Assembly: GCA_018713605.1 (NCBI GenBank)
Contig: DVOM01000017.1
Coordinates: 1 to 64,000, forward strand
Direction: 5' to 3'
Source of the DNA: Scatacola_A faecigallinarum
Lineage (GTDB): Bacteria; Pseudomonadota; Alphaproteobacteria; RF32; CAG-239
Length of the DNA stretch: 64,000 nt
A program made the translations under genes and the position numbers. This document shows positions 25,957-34,733 of this stretch, one piece after another. Each line of letters begins with the position of its first letter. Position 1 is the first letter of the stretch. Below the pieces are notes generated by a model, which saw nothing but the letters and a program-made list of their open reading frames with translations, was not told the origin of the DNA and did not search any database.

Positions 25957-27171
25957 ATGTATGATGTTTATGAAATACGCAAAGATTTTCCGATATTAAG
26001 CGAACTGATTAACGGCAAACCGAACACGTTTCTCGATACCGCCGCTTCGGCGCAGAAACCGCGGCAGGTTATCGAAAAAATGAACGAGGTTTATTTCGGG
26101 CAGTATGCCAACGTGCACCGCGGTTCTTATTATCTGTCCGAGCAGGCGACCGCGGAATATGAAAATGCGCGCCGCATTGCTGCGGATTTCATCAATGCCG
26201 CTTCGGAGAAGGAAATTGTTTTTACCCGCAACGCCACCGAGTCGATTAATCTGGTTGCCGCCTGCTGGGGACGCAAAAACTTAAAGCCCGGCGACGAAGT
26301 TCTGATTTCCGAAGCGGAACATCACGCCAATCTGGTGCCCTGGCAGATGTTGCGCGACGAACTCGGTTTCACGCTCAAAATTTTTAAGATGGGCGATGAC
26401 GGCAGCTATATCCATGAAGAGTTTTTAGATAACCTGACGGATAAAACCAAACTGGTTTCCGTAACCGGAATGTCCAATATTCTCGGCACGGTGCTGCCCG
26501 TAAGGGAAATTACCGCTGCGGCGCATGCCAAAGGCGCGCTGGTTCTGGTCGATGCCTGCCAGATGATTGTGCATCAGAAGGTCGATGTCCGGGACATCGG
26601 CTGCGATTTTCTGGTCTTTTCCGGTCATAAAACCTATGGTCCCTCCGGCATCGGCGTTTTGTACGGCAGATACGAAATCCTTGATTCTATGCCGCCTTAT
26701 CAGTTTGGCGGCGATATGGTCGATACGGTTTCCTATCAGCATACCACTTTTGAAGAACCGCCGGCACGCTTTGAGGCCGGAACGCCGGCCATCGTGCAGG
26801 CCGTCGGACTGGGCAGGGCCTTGCAGTATATGTCGGATTTGGGCATGGATAACATTGAAGCGCATGAAGTGGAATTGGTTAAATATACCAATGAGCGGCT
26901 CAAGGAGGTCAAAGGCCTGAAAGTTATCGGCAACGCTGAAAACAAGGGCGGCGTCTTTTCGTTTAACGTCGAGGGAATTCATCCGCAGGATTTGGCTTTT
27001 ATTCTCGACAAGGAGGGCGTTTCCGTACGCACCGGACACCATTGCGCCGAACCGCTGGTGCACCGCATGGGATTTGAGTCGGTTGCCCGCGCTTCGCTGG
27101 GCTTGTATTCGACCGAAGAAGACATTGATAATTTTGTAAAGGCTTTGAACAAGGCCGTGACTTTTTTCTGA
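25957..27171 (+). CDS. sufS: Cysteine desulfurase SufS
   Basis: 404 residues, class V aminotransferase fold. PLP lysine in FSGHKTYGPSGIG (about residues 222-234), EAEHHANLVPW upstream, and the catalytic cysteine in RTGHHCAEP (about 360-368). It takes sulfur from cysteine and passes it to SufE, whose gene is at 30617 in this window, then to SufB. An intergenic gap of 77 bases follows sufD, but no terminator is seen, so it probably shares the operon. Confidence 0.96.
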   Translation: MYDVYEIRKDFPILSELINGKPNTFLDTAASAQKPRQVIEKMNEVYFGQYANVHRGSYYLSEQATAEYENARRIAADFINAASEKEIVFTRNATESINLVAACWGRKNLKPGDEVLISEAEHHANLVPWQMLRDELGFTLKIFKMGDDGSYIHEEFLDNLTDKTKLVSVTGMSNILGTVLPVREITAAAHAKGALVLVDACQMIVHQKVDVRDIGCDFLVFSGHKTYGPSGIGVLYGRYEILDSMPPYQFGGDMVDTVSYQHTTFEEPPARFEAGTPAIVQAVGLGRALQYMSDLGMDNIEAHEVELVKYTNERLKEVKGLKVIGNAENKGGVFSFNVEGIHPQDLAFILDKEGVSVRTGHHCAEPLVHRMGFESVARASLGLYSTEEDIDNFVKALNKAVTFF

Positions 27172-27183
27172 GGAACTACGCAG

Positions 27184-27633
27184 ATGTCGGAAACAGATGA
27201 TAAGAAATTGGACGAACAAATCGAAAAAATCAATCAAACCGAGGCGGACTTGCTGCGGGCAATGGAAATTCAGGAACAGATGAAGGATTTTGTCGCCACG
27301 GCCGGGCAATCCAAACCCGCTGACGAAAAAACCGCTTCCGAAGCCGACGTTGTTGAAGCGCTTAAGACCGTCTGCGACCCGGAAATCATGATAAACGTCT
27401 ATGATATGGGGCTGATTTATAATATCGAAATCCGCGATAACGGCGACGTGTTTATCGCCATGACCCTGACCGCGCCCGGCTGTCCGGTCGCCGGCATTCT
27501 GCCTCAGCAGGTTGCCGACGCGGTTGCCTTGGTTGAGGGAACAGGCAAGGTTGAAGTTCGCATTGTCTGGGAACCGGCCTGGACAATGGAGCGCTTGTCA
27601 GACGACGCCCGCGCTATGATAGAATTGTTCTGA
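27184..27633 (+). CDS. sufT: SufT-type DUF59 (MIP18-like) protein
   Basis: 149 residues. A charged N-terminal helix of about 55 residues precedes a DUF59 domain: VVEALKTVCDPEIMINVYDMGLIY (landmark near 57-80) and TAPGCPVAGILP, with the conserved Cys of the family. SufT and relatives help transfer or mature Fe-S clusters. It begins 12 bases after sufS and ends the operon at a strong terminator. Confidence 0.92.
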   Translation: MSETDDKKLDEQIEKINQTEADLLRAMEIQEQMKDFVATAGQSKPADEKTASEADVVEALKTVCDPEIMINVYDMGLIYNIEIRDNGDVFIAMTLTAPGCPVAGILPQQVADAVALVEGTGKVEVRIVWEPAWTMERLSDDARAMIELF

Positions 27634-27666
27634 AACAAAGCCCCTCAAAAGAGGGGCTTTGTTTCT
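27632..27666 (+). terminator. Terminator of the suf operon
   Basis: Stem GAAACAAAGCCCCTC / GAGGGGCTTTGTTTC with an AAAA loop. Confidence 0.88.
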
Positions 27667-27668
27667 TT

Positions 27669-27700
27669 GTCATGTTCGGGCTTGACCCGGACATCTAAAG
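27669..27700. repeat. Solitary REP-like palindrome
   Basis: TGTCATGTTCGGGCTTGACC and its complement half belong to the same family as the array at 15821-16190. It sits directly after the suf terminator. Confidence 0.7.
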
Positions 27701-27814
27701 ATACAAGGCACGGTCTCACGATATGCACACAGAAAGCAACGCGCTTCAACAAAGGCTCGCGCCGCAGCCAGTGAGCGCTCAAGGGCGTCCCCTTGTCAAG
27801 CTGGCAACAGCTTG

Positions 27815-28534
27815 TCAGCAGACGCGGGCGACGGTCAGAGTGTCAACGGATTTGACGCCGGCTTTTTTCATGGCCAAGGCACATTCTTTAAGAGTCGATC
27901 CGGTTGTCATAACATCGTCAATCAATACGATGCGTTTGTTTTTAAGGCGTTCCGGGTGCCGGACGCTGAAAGCGTTTTTAACATTGGAAATTCGGGCGTG
28001 ACCGCTGAACTGCACTTGCGGTTTGGTGCGGCGGTGGCGAATGACGGACGTATAATCTACTTTTATGCCGGTCAGCTTGCCAAGTTCGCGTGCGATTAGC
28101 GCCGATTGGTTGTAGCGCCTTTTCAAAAGGCGCGTAAAATGCAGCGGTACGGGAACAATCAGGTCGACGCCTTCTTTGAAGATATCTGTGCCGGCCAGTT
28201 TGAGCCATTTGGCAAAAACCGGGGCGTTTTCGGTCTTGTCCATAAATTTGAAGGACAAAAGCATTTTTTTTGAAAACTCGTCATAACGCAAAGCCGAACG
28301 ACTGAGCCGGAAAGGCGTTCTGGTCTTGCGCAGGCAGGTGCCGCAAAGCATCTGCCGCCCGTCGGGCACCTCGTCAAACGGATGTCCGCATTTGGCGCAA
28401 TAGGGCTTGGTAATAAAGCTGACCTCGTTAAAACATTCGGCGCACAGCCCGTCAGCGCCGCTGACAATTTTGCCGCAGCAAATGCAGCGCGGCGGCAACA
28501 GGAGGTCGATAATCCGGGACAGAAAGCTAGTCAT
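27815..28534 (-). CDS. comF: ComF family phosphoribosyltransferase-like protein
   Basis: 239 residues. An N-terminal zinc-finger like part with CxxC pairs (PPRCICCG, CAECF, CAKCG, CGTCLRK) is followed by a phosphoribosyltransferase fold with the PRPP loop VLIDDVMTTGSTL (about 204-216). ComFC proteins take part in handling DNA taken up from outside and in recombination. The start overlaps the sucD stop by eight bases, so it is translated with the sufE-sucC-sucD group. Confidence 0.88.
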   Translation of the reverse strand: MTSFLSRIIDLLLPPRCICCGKIVSGADGLCAECFNEVSFITKPYCAKCGHPFDEVPDGRQMLCGTCLRKTRTPFRLSRSALRYDEFSKKMLLSFKFMDKTENAPVFAKWLKLAGTDIFKEGVDLIVPVPLHFTRLLKRRYNQSALIARELGKLTGIKVDYTSVIRHRRTKPQVQFSGHARISNVKNAFSVRHPERLKNKRIVLIDDVMTTGSTLKECALAMKKAGVKSVDTLTVARVC

Positions 28535-29408
28535 GAGCGGGAAAAAGTTTCATCAGCTCGGCATGAATGTTGTTGATTTTATTGACGACGATAATTCCTG
28601 CGTCGCTCATGGCGTCCTGCTTGTCCTGCGCGGTAACGTGCCCTTTGGTAATCACGTCGCCGGCGTATCCCATTTTGTGCCCGAAAGGCACGGCGTTTCC
28701 CGCGACAAAACCGACCACCGGTTTTTTTACTTTCAGATTTTTGTAATATTTGGCGCAGACTTCTTCATAAGTGCCGCCCAGCTGTCCGATGACGACGACG
28801 GCATCGGTGTCCGGGTCGTTCATAAACTTTTCGAGCGTTTCGACAAAGTCAATGCCGATGAGCATATCGTCGCCCAGGCCGATGACCGTGGATTGTCCCA
28901 GCCCGGCACGGTTGGTTTCAATGACTGCTTCATAGGTAAGGGTTGATGAGCGCGAAACGACGCCGATACGACCCGGACGGTGAATGTTTTCCGGAAAAAT
29001 GCCCAGCCGTGCTTCGCTGGGCGTAATGATGCCCGGTGTATTGGGGCCGATGAGCTTGGTTTTGCCACCGCGCAGCATTTCCTTGATTTCAAGCATGTCT
29101 TTAATCGGCACGCCATCGGCAATGCAGACGCAAAGGTCAAGTTCGGCTTCCGCTGCCTCGCGTACCGCGTCCTTAACGAATTTGGCCGGAACATACATGA
29201 CTGAAGCGTTGGCGCCGGTTTCTCCGATTGCTTCACGCACCGTGTCAAAAACCGGCACGTCCAGATGCACGCTGCCGCCTTTGCCCGGAGTAACGCCGGC
29301 GACGACATTGGTGCCGTAGTCCATGGAGCGCTTGACGTGGAAAGACGCTTGCGTACCGGTAATACCCTGAATCAGCACTTTTGATTCTTTGTTGACCAAA
29401 ATGGACAT
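28527..29408 (-). CDS. Succinyl-CoA synthetase alpha subunit homologue lacking the phospho-histidine
   Basis: 293 residues, full-length SucD fold: CoA-binding Rossmann domain with GITGTQ (15-20) and IGPNTPGII, then the ligase domain. Two catalytic residues are changed. The segment that should read GHAGA reads GYAGD, placing Tyr248 where E. coli has phospho-His246. IGEIGG reads IGQLGG, so Gln209 replaces Glu208, which positions that histidine. Codons are TAC and CAG. The enzyme therefore cannot work by the classical phospho-histidine route; it may be a CoA-binding or lyase-like derivative. It overlaps the SucC-like gene by one base. Confidence 0.85.
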   Translation of the reverse strand: MSILVNKESKVLIQGITGTQASFHVKRSMDYGTNVVAGVTPGKGGSVHLDVPVFDTVREAIGETGANASVMYVPAKFVKDAVREAAEAELDLCVCIADGVPIKDMLEIKEMLRGGKTKLIGPNTPGIITPSEARLGIFPENIHRPGRIGVVSRSSTLTYEAVIETNRAGLGQSTVIGLGDDMLIGIDFVETLEKFMNDPDTDAVVVIGQLGGTYEEVCAKYYKNLKVKKPVVGFVAGNAVPFGHKMGYAGDVITKGHVTAQDKQDAMSDAGIIVVNKINNIHAELMKLFPAHD

Positions 29409-30613
29409 CAGTCGCTCTCCTCCATGGCCGTAATCAGCTTGTTGACGGAATCTTCCATGTCTTCGGCAATGATAATCGGCAGTTTGGAATGTTCCAGAAT
29501 ATCTTTGGCTTCGTCTTTGTTGGTTCCCTCAAACCGAACCACCAGCGGTACGTTCAGCCCGACTTCCGAGGCCGCGGCGACAATGCCGTCGGCAATCAGG
29601 TTGCAGCGCAGAAAACCGCCCAGAATATTGATTAAAATTCCCTCAACCCGCGGATTGGTCATAATTATTTTAATGCCGGCGGCAATTTTGTCTTTGTCGA
29701 CGCCGCCCTTGACGTTTAAAAAACAGGCGGTGCCGTTGTCGCCTCTGGCGCGGATGAGATCCATGGCCGCCAAAGCAATGCCGTCGCCGTTGACGATGCA
29801 GCCGATGTTGCCGTCAAATTCGGAATATTGGAAACCGTATTTTGCCGCTTTCAGTTCGCGGTCTTCCTCTTCGTATTCGTCTTGCAGGACGCTGATTTCC
29901 TTGTGGCGGTAGAGCGCGTTGTTGTCAAAGCTCATTTTGGCGTCAAGCGCAACAATCTGTCCGGTTTTGGTTACGCCGACCGGGTTGACTTCAATCATTA
30001 CCGCGTCGTAGTCGACAAAAGCCTGATGCATGCCGTTGATGAACGTTTCCAGATTCTTGGCGACTTTCGGCTCCAGATGCAGAAATTCCATAACCTGCTG
30101 AATCTGCTCCGGGCTGGCGCCGGTAATCAGATCAAGATGCACGCGCAGAATTTTGTCCGGCGACAAAACCGCCAGCGCCGTAATGTCTTCGTTGTTGGTA
30201 TCGGCCACCAGCAGCGTAATGGCCGGAATCATCCGGTCAATAACCAGACTGGCGTAAAAGGTCTTTTTGACTTTGCTGTAGGCTTCGACATAAATGCGGC
30301 CGACCAGTTTGCCCTTGGGGCCGGTCTGCACCGTTACCAGCGTTGAACCGAGCATTTTTTCCGCTTCCGGCATAATGTCGCGGCGGCTGCGTACCAGCCG
30401 GATCCCTCCGCGGCGCCCGGCCTTTTTGTCCGTAAAGTACCCTTTGTTGCGGGCGCCGGACTGAATTTGCGCTTTCAGCATCCACGGGCCGCGGAACGAA
30501 ACCTGAGCCGCAGCTTTTTTTGCTTCGTGCGGGGTATAGGCAATCATGCCCTTGGGAATGGATATTCCGTATTGGCTGAGAATTTTCTTGGCCTGATACT
30601 CGTGGATGTTCAT
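29408..30613 (-). CDS. Succinyl-CoA synthetase beta subunit homologue (divergent)
   Basis: 401 residues with ATP-grasp and CoA-ligase domains. Start MNIHEYQAKKIL is standard. EVNPVGVTKTGQIVALDAK keeps the acidic and Asn/Asp Mg2+ ligands. The phosphate loop region reads NILGGFLRCNLIADG instead of NIFGGIVRCDLIADG, and FLDVGGGA is FLNVKGGV; an insertion with many Arg/Lys follows GARNKGYF. It pairs with the altered alpha subunit downstream (TGATG overlap), so both diverged together. Normal role would be succinyl-CoA plus NDP to succinate plus NTP; that is doubtful here. Confidence 0.82.
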   Translation of the reverse strand: MNIHEYQAKKILSQYGISIPKGMIAYTPHEAKKAAAQVSFRGPWMLKAQIQSGARNKGYFTDKKAGRRGGIRLVRSRRDIMPEAEKMLGSTLVTVQTGPKGKLVGRIYVEAYSKVKKTFYASLVIDRMIPAITLLVADTNNEDITALAVLSPDKILRVHLDLITGASPEQIQQVMEFLHLEPKVAKNLETFINGMHQAFVDYDAVMIEVNPVGVTKTGQIVALDAKMSFDNNALYRHKEISVLQDEYEEEDRELKAAKYGFQYSEFDGNIGCIVNGDGIALAAMDLIRARGDNGTACFLNVKGGVDKDKIAAGIKIIMTNPRVEGILINILGGFLRCNLIADGIVAAASEVGLNVPLVVRFEGTNKDEAKDILEHSKLPIIIAEDMEDSVNKLITAMEESD

Positions 30614-30616
30614 GGC

Positions 30617-31021
30617 TTATTCCTGCAAATGGGAGGCGTAAAAACGAATTTTTTCAATCATCGAAAGCAGGCCGTTGCGCCGGCTGGGGCTTAAGTGCTC
30701 TTCCAGGCCGAGCCGTGCAAAGATGTCGTCCAGACTGAACGCGGCAATTTCCGCCGGCGTTTTGTCCTTGAAAACCGTCAGCACCACGGCAATCAGCCCG
30801 CGGACGATAATCGCGTCGCTGTCGCCCTTAAAGGAAAGAATGCCGTCTTTTAGTTCGGGAACCAGCCAGACCTGCGACTGGCAGCCTTTAACTTTGAACT
30901 CTTCGGTTTTGAACTTTTCGTCGAGCGGTTCCAGCCCGCCGCCGAGGTCAATCAGATAGCGGTATTTGTCCTCCCAATCTTCAAGCAGTTCAAAATTCTC
31001 GATTAATTCGTTGATTTCCAT
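30617..31021 (-). CDS. sufE: Sulfur acceptor protein SufE
   Basis: 134 residues, standard size. The catalytic cysteine is in VKGCQSQVWL (about 44-53), and the C-terminal LSPSRRNGLLSMIEKI is typical. SufE takes persulfide from SufS. It lies away from the main suf operon, three bases before the SucC-like gene and ten bases after the VanX-like gene, so it is expressed from a separate unit. Confidence 0.95.
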   Translation of the reverse strand: MEINELIENFELLEDWEDKYRYLIDLGGGLEPLDEKFKTEEFKVKGCQSQVWLVPELKDGILSFKGDSDAIIVRGLIAVVLTVFKDKTPAEIAAFSLDDIFARLGLEEHLSPSRRNGLLSMIEKIRFYASHLQE

Positions 31022-31030
31022 TCCTGCCTC

Positions 31031-31663
31031 TCATTTGTCAAGCTTGCCGAAAATCGCCAGTTTTGAACCGGTCAAACGGGCCCAAAGCCGGTCTCCGAAA
31101 GAATAGTGCCACCATTCCGACGGATAATTGACCAGACCGCACTTGGACAAAGCGTCCCTTAGAATCTCACGGTTGCGCCTGGCTTCCGCACTGATATGCG
31201 GACAGTCAAAGTCCGCCGTATCGTCAAAGCCTCGAACCGAGCCGCCCATGTCATATTCCCGGCCTTCGTCGTCAATTAACGAAATGTCCACGGACGCGCC
31301 GGACTGGTGACCGCTTCCCTGGCGATAAGGATTGGCGGCAAAAACGTCGCATATTGCGATGAACTCTTCCGAATCAACCGGCAGCCGGGGATGTTTCTTT
31401 TTCTGTTCCGCAACAACCGAATCCCAGAGCTTTATTTGTGCCGACATGGGGCGGTAAGCTTCGTAAACGACAAAATGATAACCCTGCGGCAAGTTTCCGG
31501 CAGCTTTTTTCAGCAAGTCGTAAATATAGGCCCGGATGAGCCGGATGTCGGTAAAGCGGGAATTAAAGAAGATACCGTCTTCTTTTCTTATTTCAACCAG
31601 TCGAACCGGATTTTCGATTTCGGAAATAACCAGCGGTTCGGGCAGATTTGCATCGCTGAACAT
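31031..31663 (-). CDS. D-alanyl-D-alanine dipeptidase (VanX/DdpX-like)
   Basis: 210 residues, M15D peptidase. Zinc ligands and catalytic residues are visible: SGHQSGASVDISL (His and Asp, about 117-129) and SEWWHYSFGD (Glu and His, about 181-190). No clear signal peptide, so it acts in the cytoplasm on D-Ala-D-Ala or on peptidoglycan fragments. In this setting without VanH/VanA it is more likely a recycling enzyme than vancomycin resistance. Start overlaps the GNAT stop by one base (TAATG). Confidence 0.88.
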   Translation of the reverse strand: MFSDANLPEPLVISEIENPVRLVEIRKEDGIFFNSRFTDIRLIRAYIYDLLKKAAGNLPQGYHFVVYEAYRPMSAQIKLWDSVVAEQKKKHPRLPVDSEEFIAICDVFAANPYRQGSGHQSGASVDISLIDDEGREYDMGGSVRGFDDTADFDCPHISAEARRNREILRDALSKCGLVNYPSEWWHYSFGDRLWARLTGSKLAIFGKLDK

Positions 31664-32340
31664 TATTTTGAACTTCTTTGGCAGTTTATTAATACGGCAA
31701 AAAGCCCGGACATTTTTTGATTAAACGGCGAAGTGCGGTAAAAGTCTTCCTTGTGTACTTCAAAAACGGCGCGCGGTTCTCCGTGCCCGTAATGAGACGC
31801 CTCGTTGTAACCGACCTGTTTGCCGCCGATACGCTCAATGAGCTTGCGTGAAAACTTGTTGGCCGGATGAGCCGTAATGTCCAACTTTCGGTAAGCTTTG
31901 AAAAAATGATGAACCAGTCCCCGCACGGCTTCCGTCGCATAACCGTGTTCGCCGTATCGGGGGTCGATGAAATAACCCAGATCGCCGTATATCTTTTTGC
32001 CGTTTTCCTCTATGGGAAGCATGTCAATCGTAACGTTGCCGATGAGCTTGTCGTTCGGCAGACGCACGGCCATGCGATAGGTCGAGCGGGGATCCTGCCG
32101 GCGCTCCCTTTCCGCCTTGATTAAAAAGTCCGAGACTTTGTTTCTGATAACGTTGTCTCTTTGCGGCGTGTCCCGATCAACCTGAAAAGTGTAAAAAGGG
32201 CAGTAGCCTTCGGTTGCCTTAACATCGGCATTGTGGTTAATGTTAAAGGCAATTTCCTGCAGGCGGTGAAAGTCTGAAGTTTTAAACTCGTCTATAATCA
32301 GGCGATCGGTTTTGATGGGAACGAAAATTGACTCGGGCAT
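31663..32340 (-). CDS. GNAT acetyltransferase, RimJ/RimL type
   Basis: 225 residues from ATG at 32340, supported by AAGGA eight bases upstream; a longer frame to 32394 lacks this. Domain PF13302-like: TDRLIIDEF near the start, NDKLIGNVTIDM, and the acetyl-CoA loop DPRYGEHGYATEA (about 149-161) followed by AHPANKFSRKLIERIG. It transfers acetyl groups to a protein N-terminus or small molecule; substrate unknown. First gene of the minus-strand run GNAT, VanX-like, sufE, sucC-like, sucD-like, comF. Confidence 0.87.
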   Translation of the reverse strand: MPESIFVPIKTDRLIIDEFKTSDFHRLQEIAFNINHNADVKATEGYCPFYTFQVDRDTPQRDNVIRNKVSDFLIKAERERRQDPRSTYRMAVRLPNDKLIGNVTIDMLPIEENGKKIYGDLGYFIDPRYGEHGYATEAVRGLVHHFFKAYRKLDITAHPANKFSRKLIERIGGKQVGYNEASHYGHGEPRAVFEVHKEDFYRTSPFNQKMSGLFAVLINCQRSSK

Positions 32341-32686
32341 TCCAAAAATCCTTATTTTACTTAATATATGCCTCAATAGCATTAAATTGTTCAAAAAACA
32401 ACTTTTTTCTTTGAAATTTAAACTGAAATCTAAATCCCGTCCGCCCCGTCGCCGGTCAAACCGGATTGCGCGGCTGCCGGAGCGCGTAGAACCTCGTAGA
32501 TAAATAGTCTATGTGTGTTGAAAGCGCCGAAACAATGACTATCTCTACAGTGTCACGATGGTGATATATCAAACGAAAGTTTCCTATATCAGCTATGAGT
32601 GGCAGATGAAAAAAACAACAGATGTTTACAGTACCCGGAAAAATTTATTTTTTTCTGCGGTTACAGACAACAGCTTTCGTTTTTTT
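32341..32686. other. Intergenic region without a supported gene
   Basis: No gene seen. It should carry the promoter of the GNAT-to-comF run on the minus strand. A GC-rich patch with inverted CCGG words lies at about 32440-32490. Confidence 0.35.
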
Positions 32687-32715
32687 GGGAGGGGATTGTA
32701 AGAGCCCCTCCTTTT
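32686..32715 (-). terminator. Terminator of murA
   Basis: Stem GGAGGGG / CCCCTCC next to the murA stop; it has T-rich flanks on the + side and A/T on the other. Confidence 0.75.
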
Positions 32716-34014
32716 TTATTCTTCGCCGTCTTCCTTGACCCGCTCAATGTCGGCGCCGACACCTTTCAGCTTTTCTTCCAGTTTTTCATAACCGCGGTCA
32801 AGATGGTAAACGCGGTTGACGACGGTTTCTCCTTCTGCCGCCAGTCCGGCCAGCACCAGCGCGAAAGATGCCCGCAGGTCGGTAGCCATGACCGGCGCGC
32901 CCGACAGTTTTTTTACCCCGCGGACAATTGCGGAAGCATGCCCGTGTACGTTAATGTTTGCACCCATGCGCAGAAGTTCGGGAACGTGCATGAAACGGTT
33001 TTCAAAAATCGTTTCGGTAACCATGCCTGCGCCTTCCGCCATGGTCAGCAGAGCCATGAACTGTGCCTGCAAATCGGTTGGAAAGCCCGGAAACGGTTCG
33101 GTAATGATGTCTTCGCCGATAAGCTTTTTCCCGGTTGCGTCGACCAGAATTCCCCGCTCGGTGGGCACGACTTCCACGCCCATTTTCTGCAAAATCTGCA
33201 TCGGTGTTTTAAGTGTATAGGTCTGCGCGTTAATCAGCTCGATTTTTCCGCCGGTAATTGCCGCGGCCACGGCATAGGAGCCGGCTTCGATACGGTCCGG
33301 GATAACCTTGTGCCGCGCGCCGTGCAGTTTTTCGACGCCCTCAATTGTCAGAATGGAAGTGCCGATGCCCGAAATCTTGGCGCCCATGTCGTTCAGCAGG
33401 TTGATTAAATCGCCGATTTCCGGTTCTTTTGCGGCATTTTCCAAAACCGTAATGCCGTCGGCCAGTGTTGCCGCCATCAAAACGTTGCAGGTTGCGCCGA
33501 CCGAAACCGTGCGAAAAACAATGTGCGCGCCTTTCAGTCTGCCGTCGACTTCGCCGTAAACATAGCCGTTGCGAATATCGATTTTGGCGCCCATCTCTTC
33601 CATGGCCGCCAGATGAATGTCCATCGGGCGCGTACCGATAGCGCAGCCGCCCGGCAGTGAAAGTTCAACTTTTCCGGCTCGGGCCAGCAAAGGTCCAAGC
33701 ACATAGTAGGAAGCGCGCATCTTGCGCACATAGTCGTAAGGCGCGGCAATGCTTGTCAGCTTCGGCGTACGGTAGGAATAAGTCTTGGTCGGATGTCCGT
33801 CGACAAAGTCGTCAAAGGAATCAATTTGCGTGCCGAGCTGCTCCAGCAGTAGATTCATTGATTTAATGTCTGATAAAATCGGCATGTTGGTCAACGTAAC
33901 CGTTTCTTCGGTCAGCAGGCTGGCGCAGATAAGCGGCAGCGCCGCATTTTTGGCGCCGCTGATAAAAATTTCGCCGTTCAGCTGTCTGCCGCCCTTAATC
34001 TTAATCTTGTCCAT
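32716..34014 (-). CDS. murA: UDP-N-acetylglucosamine 1-carboxyvinyltransferase
   Basis: 432 residues, two inside-out alpha/beta domains. N-terminal GAKNAALPLI (20-29) holds the catalytic Lys/Asn pair. Cys124 in LPGGCAIGTRP is the fosfomycin-target cysteine, so the enzyme should be fosfomycin-sensitive. It adds enolpyruvate to UDP-GlcNAc, the first committed step of peptidoglycan synthesis. The start overlaps a small gene by 14 bases. Confidence 0.95.
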   Translation of the reverse strand: MDKIKIKGGRQLNGEIFISGAKNAALPLICASLLTEETVTLTNMPILSDIKSMNLLLEQLGTQIDSFDDFVDGHPTKTYSYRTPKLTSIAAPYDYVRKMRASYYVLGPLLARAGKVELSLPGGCAIGTRPMDIHLAAMEEMGAKIDIRNGYVYGEVDGRLKGAHIVFRTVSVGATCNVLMAATLADGITVLENAAKEPEIGDLINLLNDMGAKISGIGTSILTIEGVEKLHGARHKVIPDRIEAGSYAVAAAITGGKIELINAQTYTLKTPMQILQKMGVEVVPTERGILVDATGKKLIGEDIITEPFPGFPTDLQAQFMALLTMAEGAGMVTETIFENRFMHVPELLRMGANINVHGHASAIVRGVKKLSGAPVMATDLRASFALVLAGLAAEGETVVNRVYHLDRGYEKLEEKLKGVGADIERVKEDGEE

Positions 34015-34144
34015 TGGTCTTCTCGTCCTTGTTTTTCAGTTTTTCGCGTTCCTGTTGCTGCTGCCGGCGTTTTTCCAGATTTCTCTGTAAGGCTTTGGCT
34101 TCTTTTTCAAAGCGGATTTCGCTCGGCTTTTTCTTTTTTTCCAT
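34001..34144 (-). CDS. Small charged coiled-coil protein coupled to murA
   Basis: 47 residues starting MEKKKKPSEIRFEKEAKAL; nearly all Lys, Arg, Glu and Gln, including a QQQQ run, and predicted to be one long helix. AAAGGA lies eight bases before the ATG. Its stop overlaps the murA start region by 14 bases, so the two are probably coupled. No family is recognised. Its role may be regulatory, or it may simply serve re-initiation on murA. Confidence 0.65.
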   Translation of the reverse strand: MEKKKKPSEIRFEKEAKALQRNLEKRRQQQQEREKLKNKDEKTNGQD

Positions 34145-34432
34145 CAAAAATATCCTTTCCGGTTTCAGAGATTCTCAAACTATAAAACCTCTTAACAAAA
34201 AAAGCCATAAAATATTTTTTTCGGATGCACAGTTGCGGTTCCCTTTTTTTCTGCCATTCTCCGGTATATTCTCCTCCCGCTTCATCCGGCAATCCACGAG
34301 GTAAGCCTCATTGCTATTCATCGAAAAAACTGTTGTCGGCGGCTTTTTTATGTGATGTATACGGCTATAGAACTTACTGCCGGAATATTAAGCCGGAAAA
34401 CTGAAGTTTTAAAAGTAGTATTTATTAAGAAT
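34145..34432. other. AT-rich junction before the accessory region
   Basis: No gene supported. Base composition drops from here onward compared with the murA side. It contains the promoter of the small gene and murA on the minus strand. Confidence 0.35.
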
Positions 34433-34460
34433 TTGACATTTTGATTTCTGACATTAAAAA
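34433..34460 (+). promoter_or_regulatory. Predicted promoter of the DUF1653 gene
   Basis: TTGACA at 34433-34438 and TAAAAA at 34455-34460 with 16-base spacing; about 40 bases of leader. Sequence prediction only. Confidence 0.45.
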
Positions 34461-34502
34461 TGAAATAAAAAGCCTGGTGTTTATTTATACAAGGAACAAC
34501 TA

Positions 34503-34733
34503 ATGAAAACGGGAATTTACAGACATTATAGAGGACATGTTTACAGAGTAATGTTTATCGGGAAACATACTGAAACTTTAGAAAATATGGTTGTTTATCA
34601 GGCGATAAATGCAAAAAATTCCTGTGAAAAATCTTCACCAGACCAAATTTGGGTTCGTCCTGAGAAGATGTTTTTGGAAAATGTTGTCGTTGATGGAAAA
34701 AACGTTCCCAGATTTACATATTTAGGAAAATGA
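34503..34733 (+). CDS. DUF1653 protein
   Basis: 76 residues. Layout of DUF1653: G-Y-H-Y-G--Y-V pattern at the start (GIYRHYRGHVYRVM), ENMVVYQAI, and WVRPEKMFLENV. Function of the family is unknown. RBS AAGGA lies upstream. Codons are AT-rich relative to core genes, so it probably belongs to the accessory region, though it lies left of the suggested att-like word at 34810. Confidence 0.85.
   Translation: MKTGIYRHYRGHVYRVMFIGKHTETLENMVVYQAINAKNSCEKSSPDQIWVRPEKMFLENVVVDGKNVPRFTYLGK

Noticed and set aside
31031..31663. Vancomycin-resistance gene
   Set aside because: The VanX-like dipeptidase has no VanH, VanA or VanRS neighbours and sits among housekeeping genes; a recycling role is more likely.
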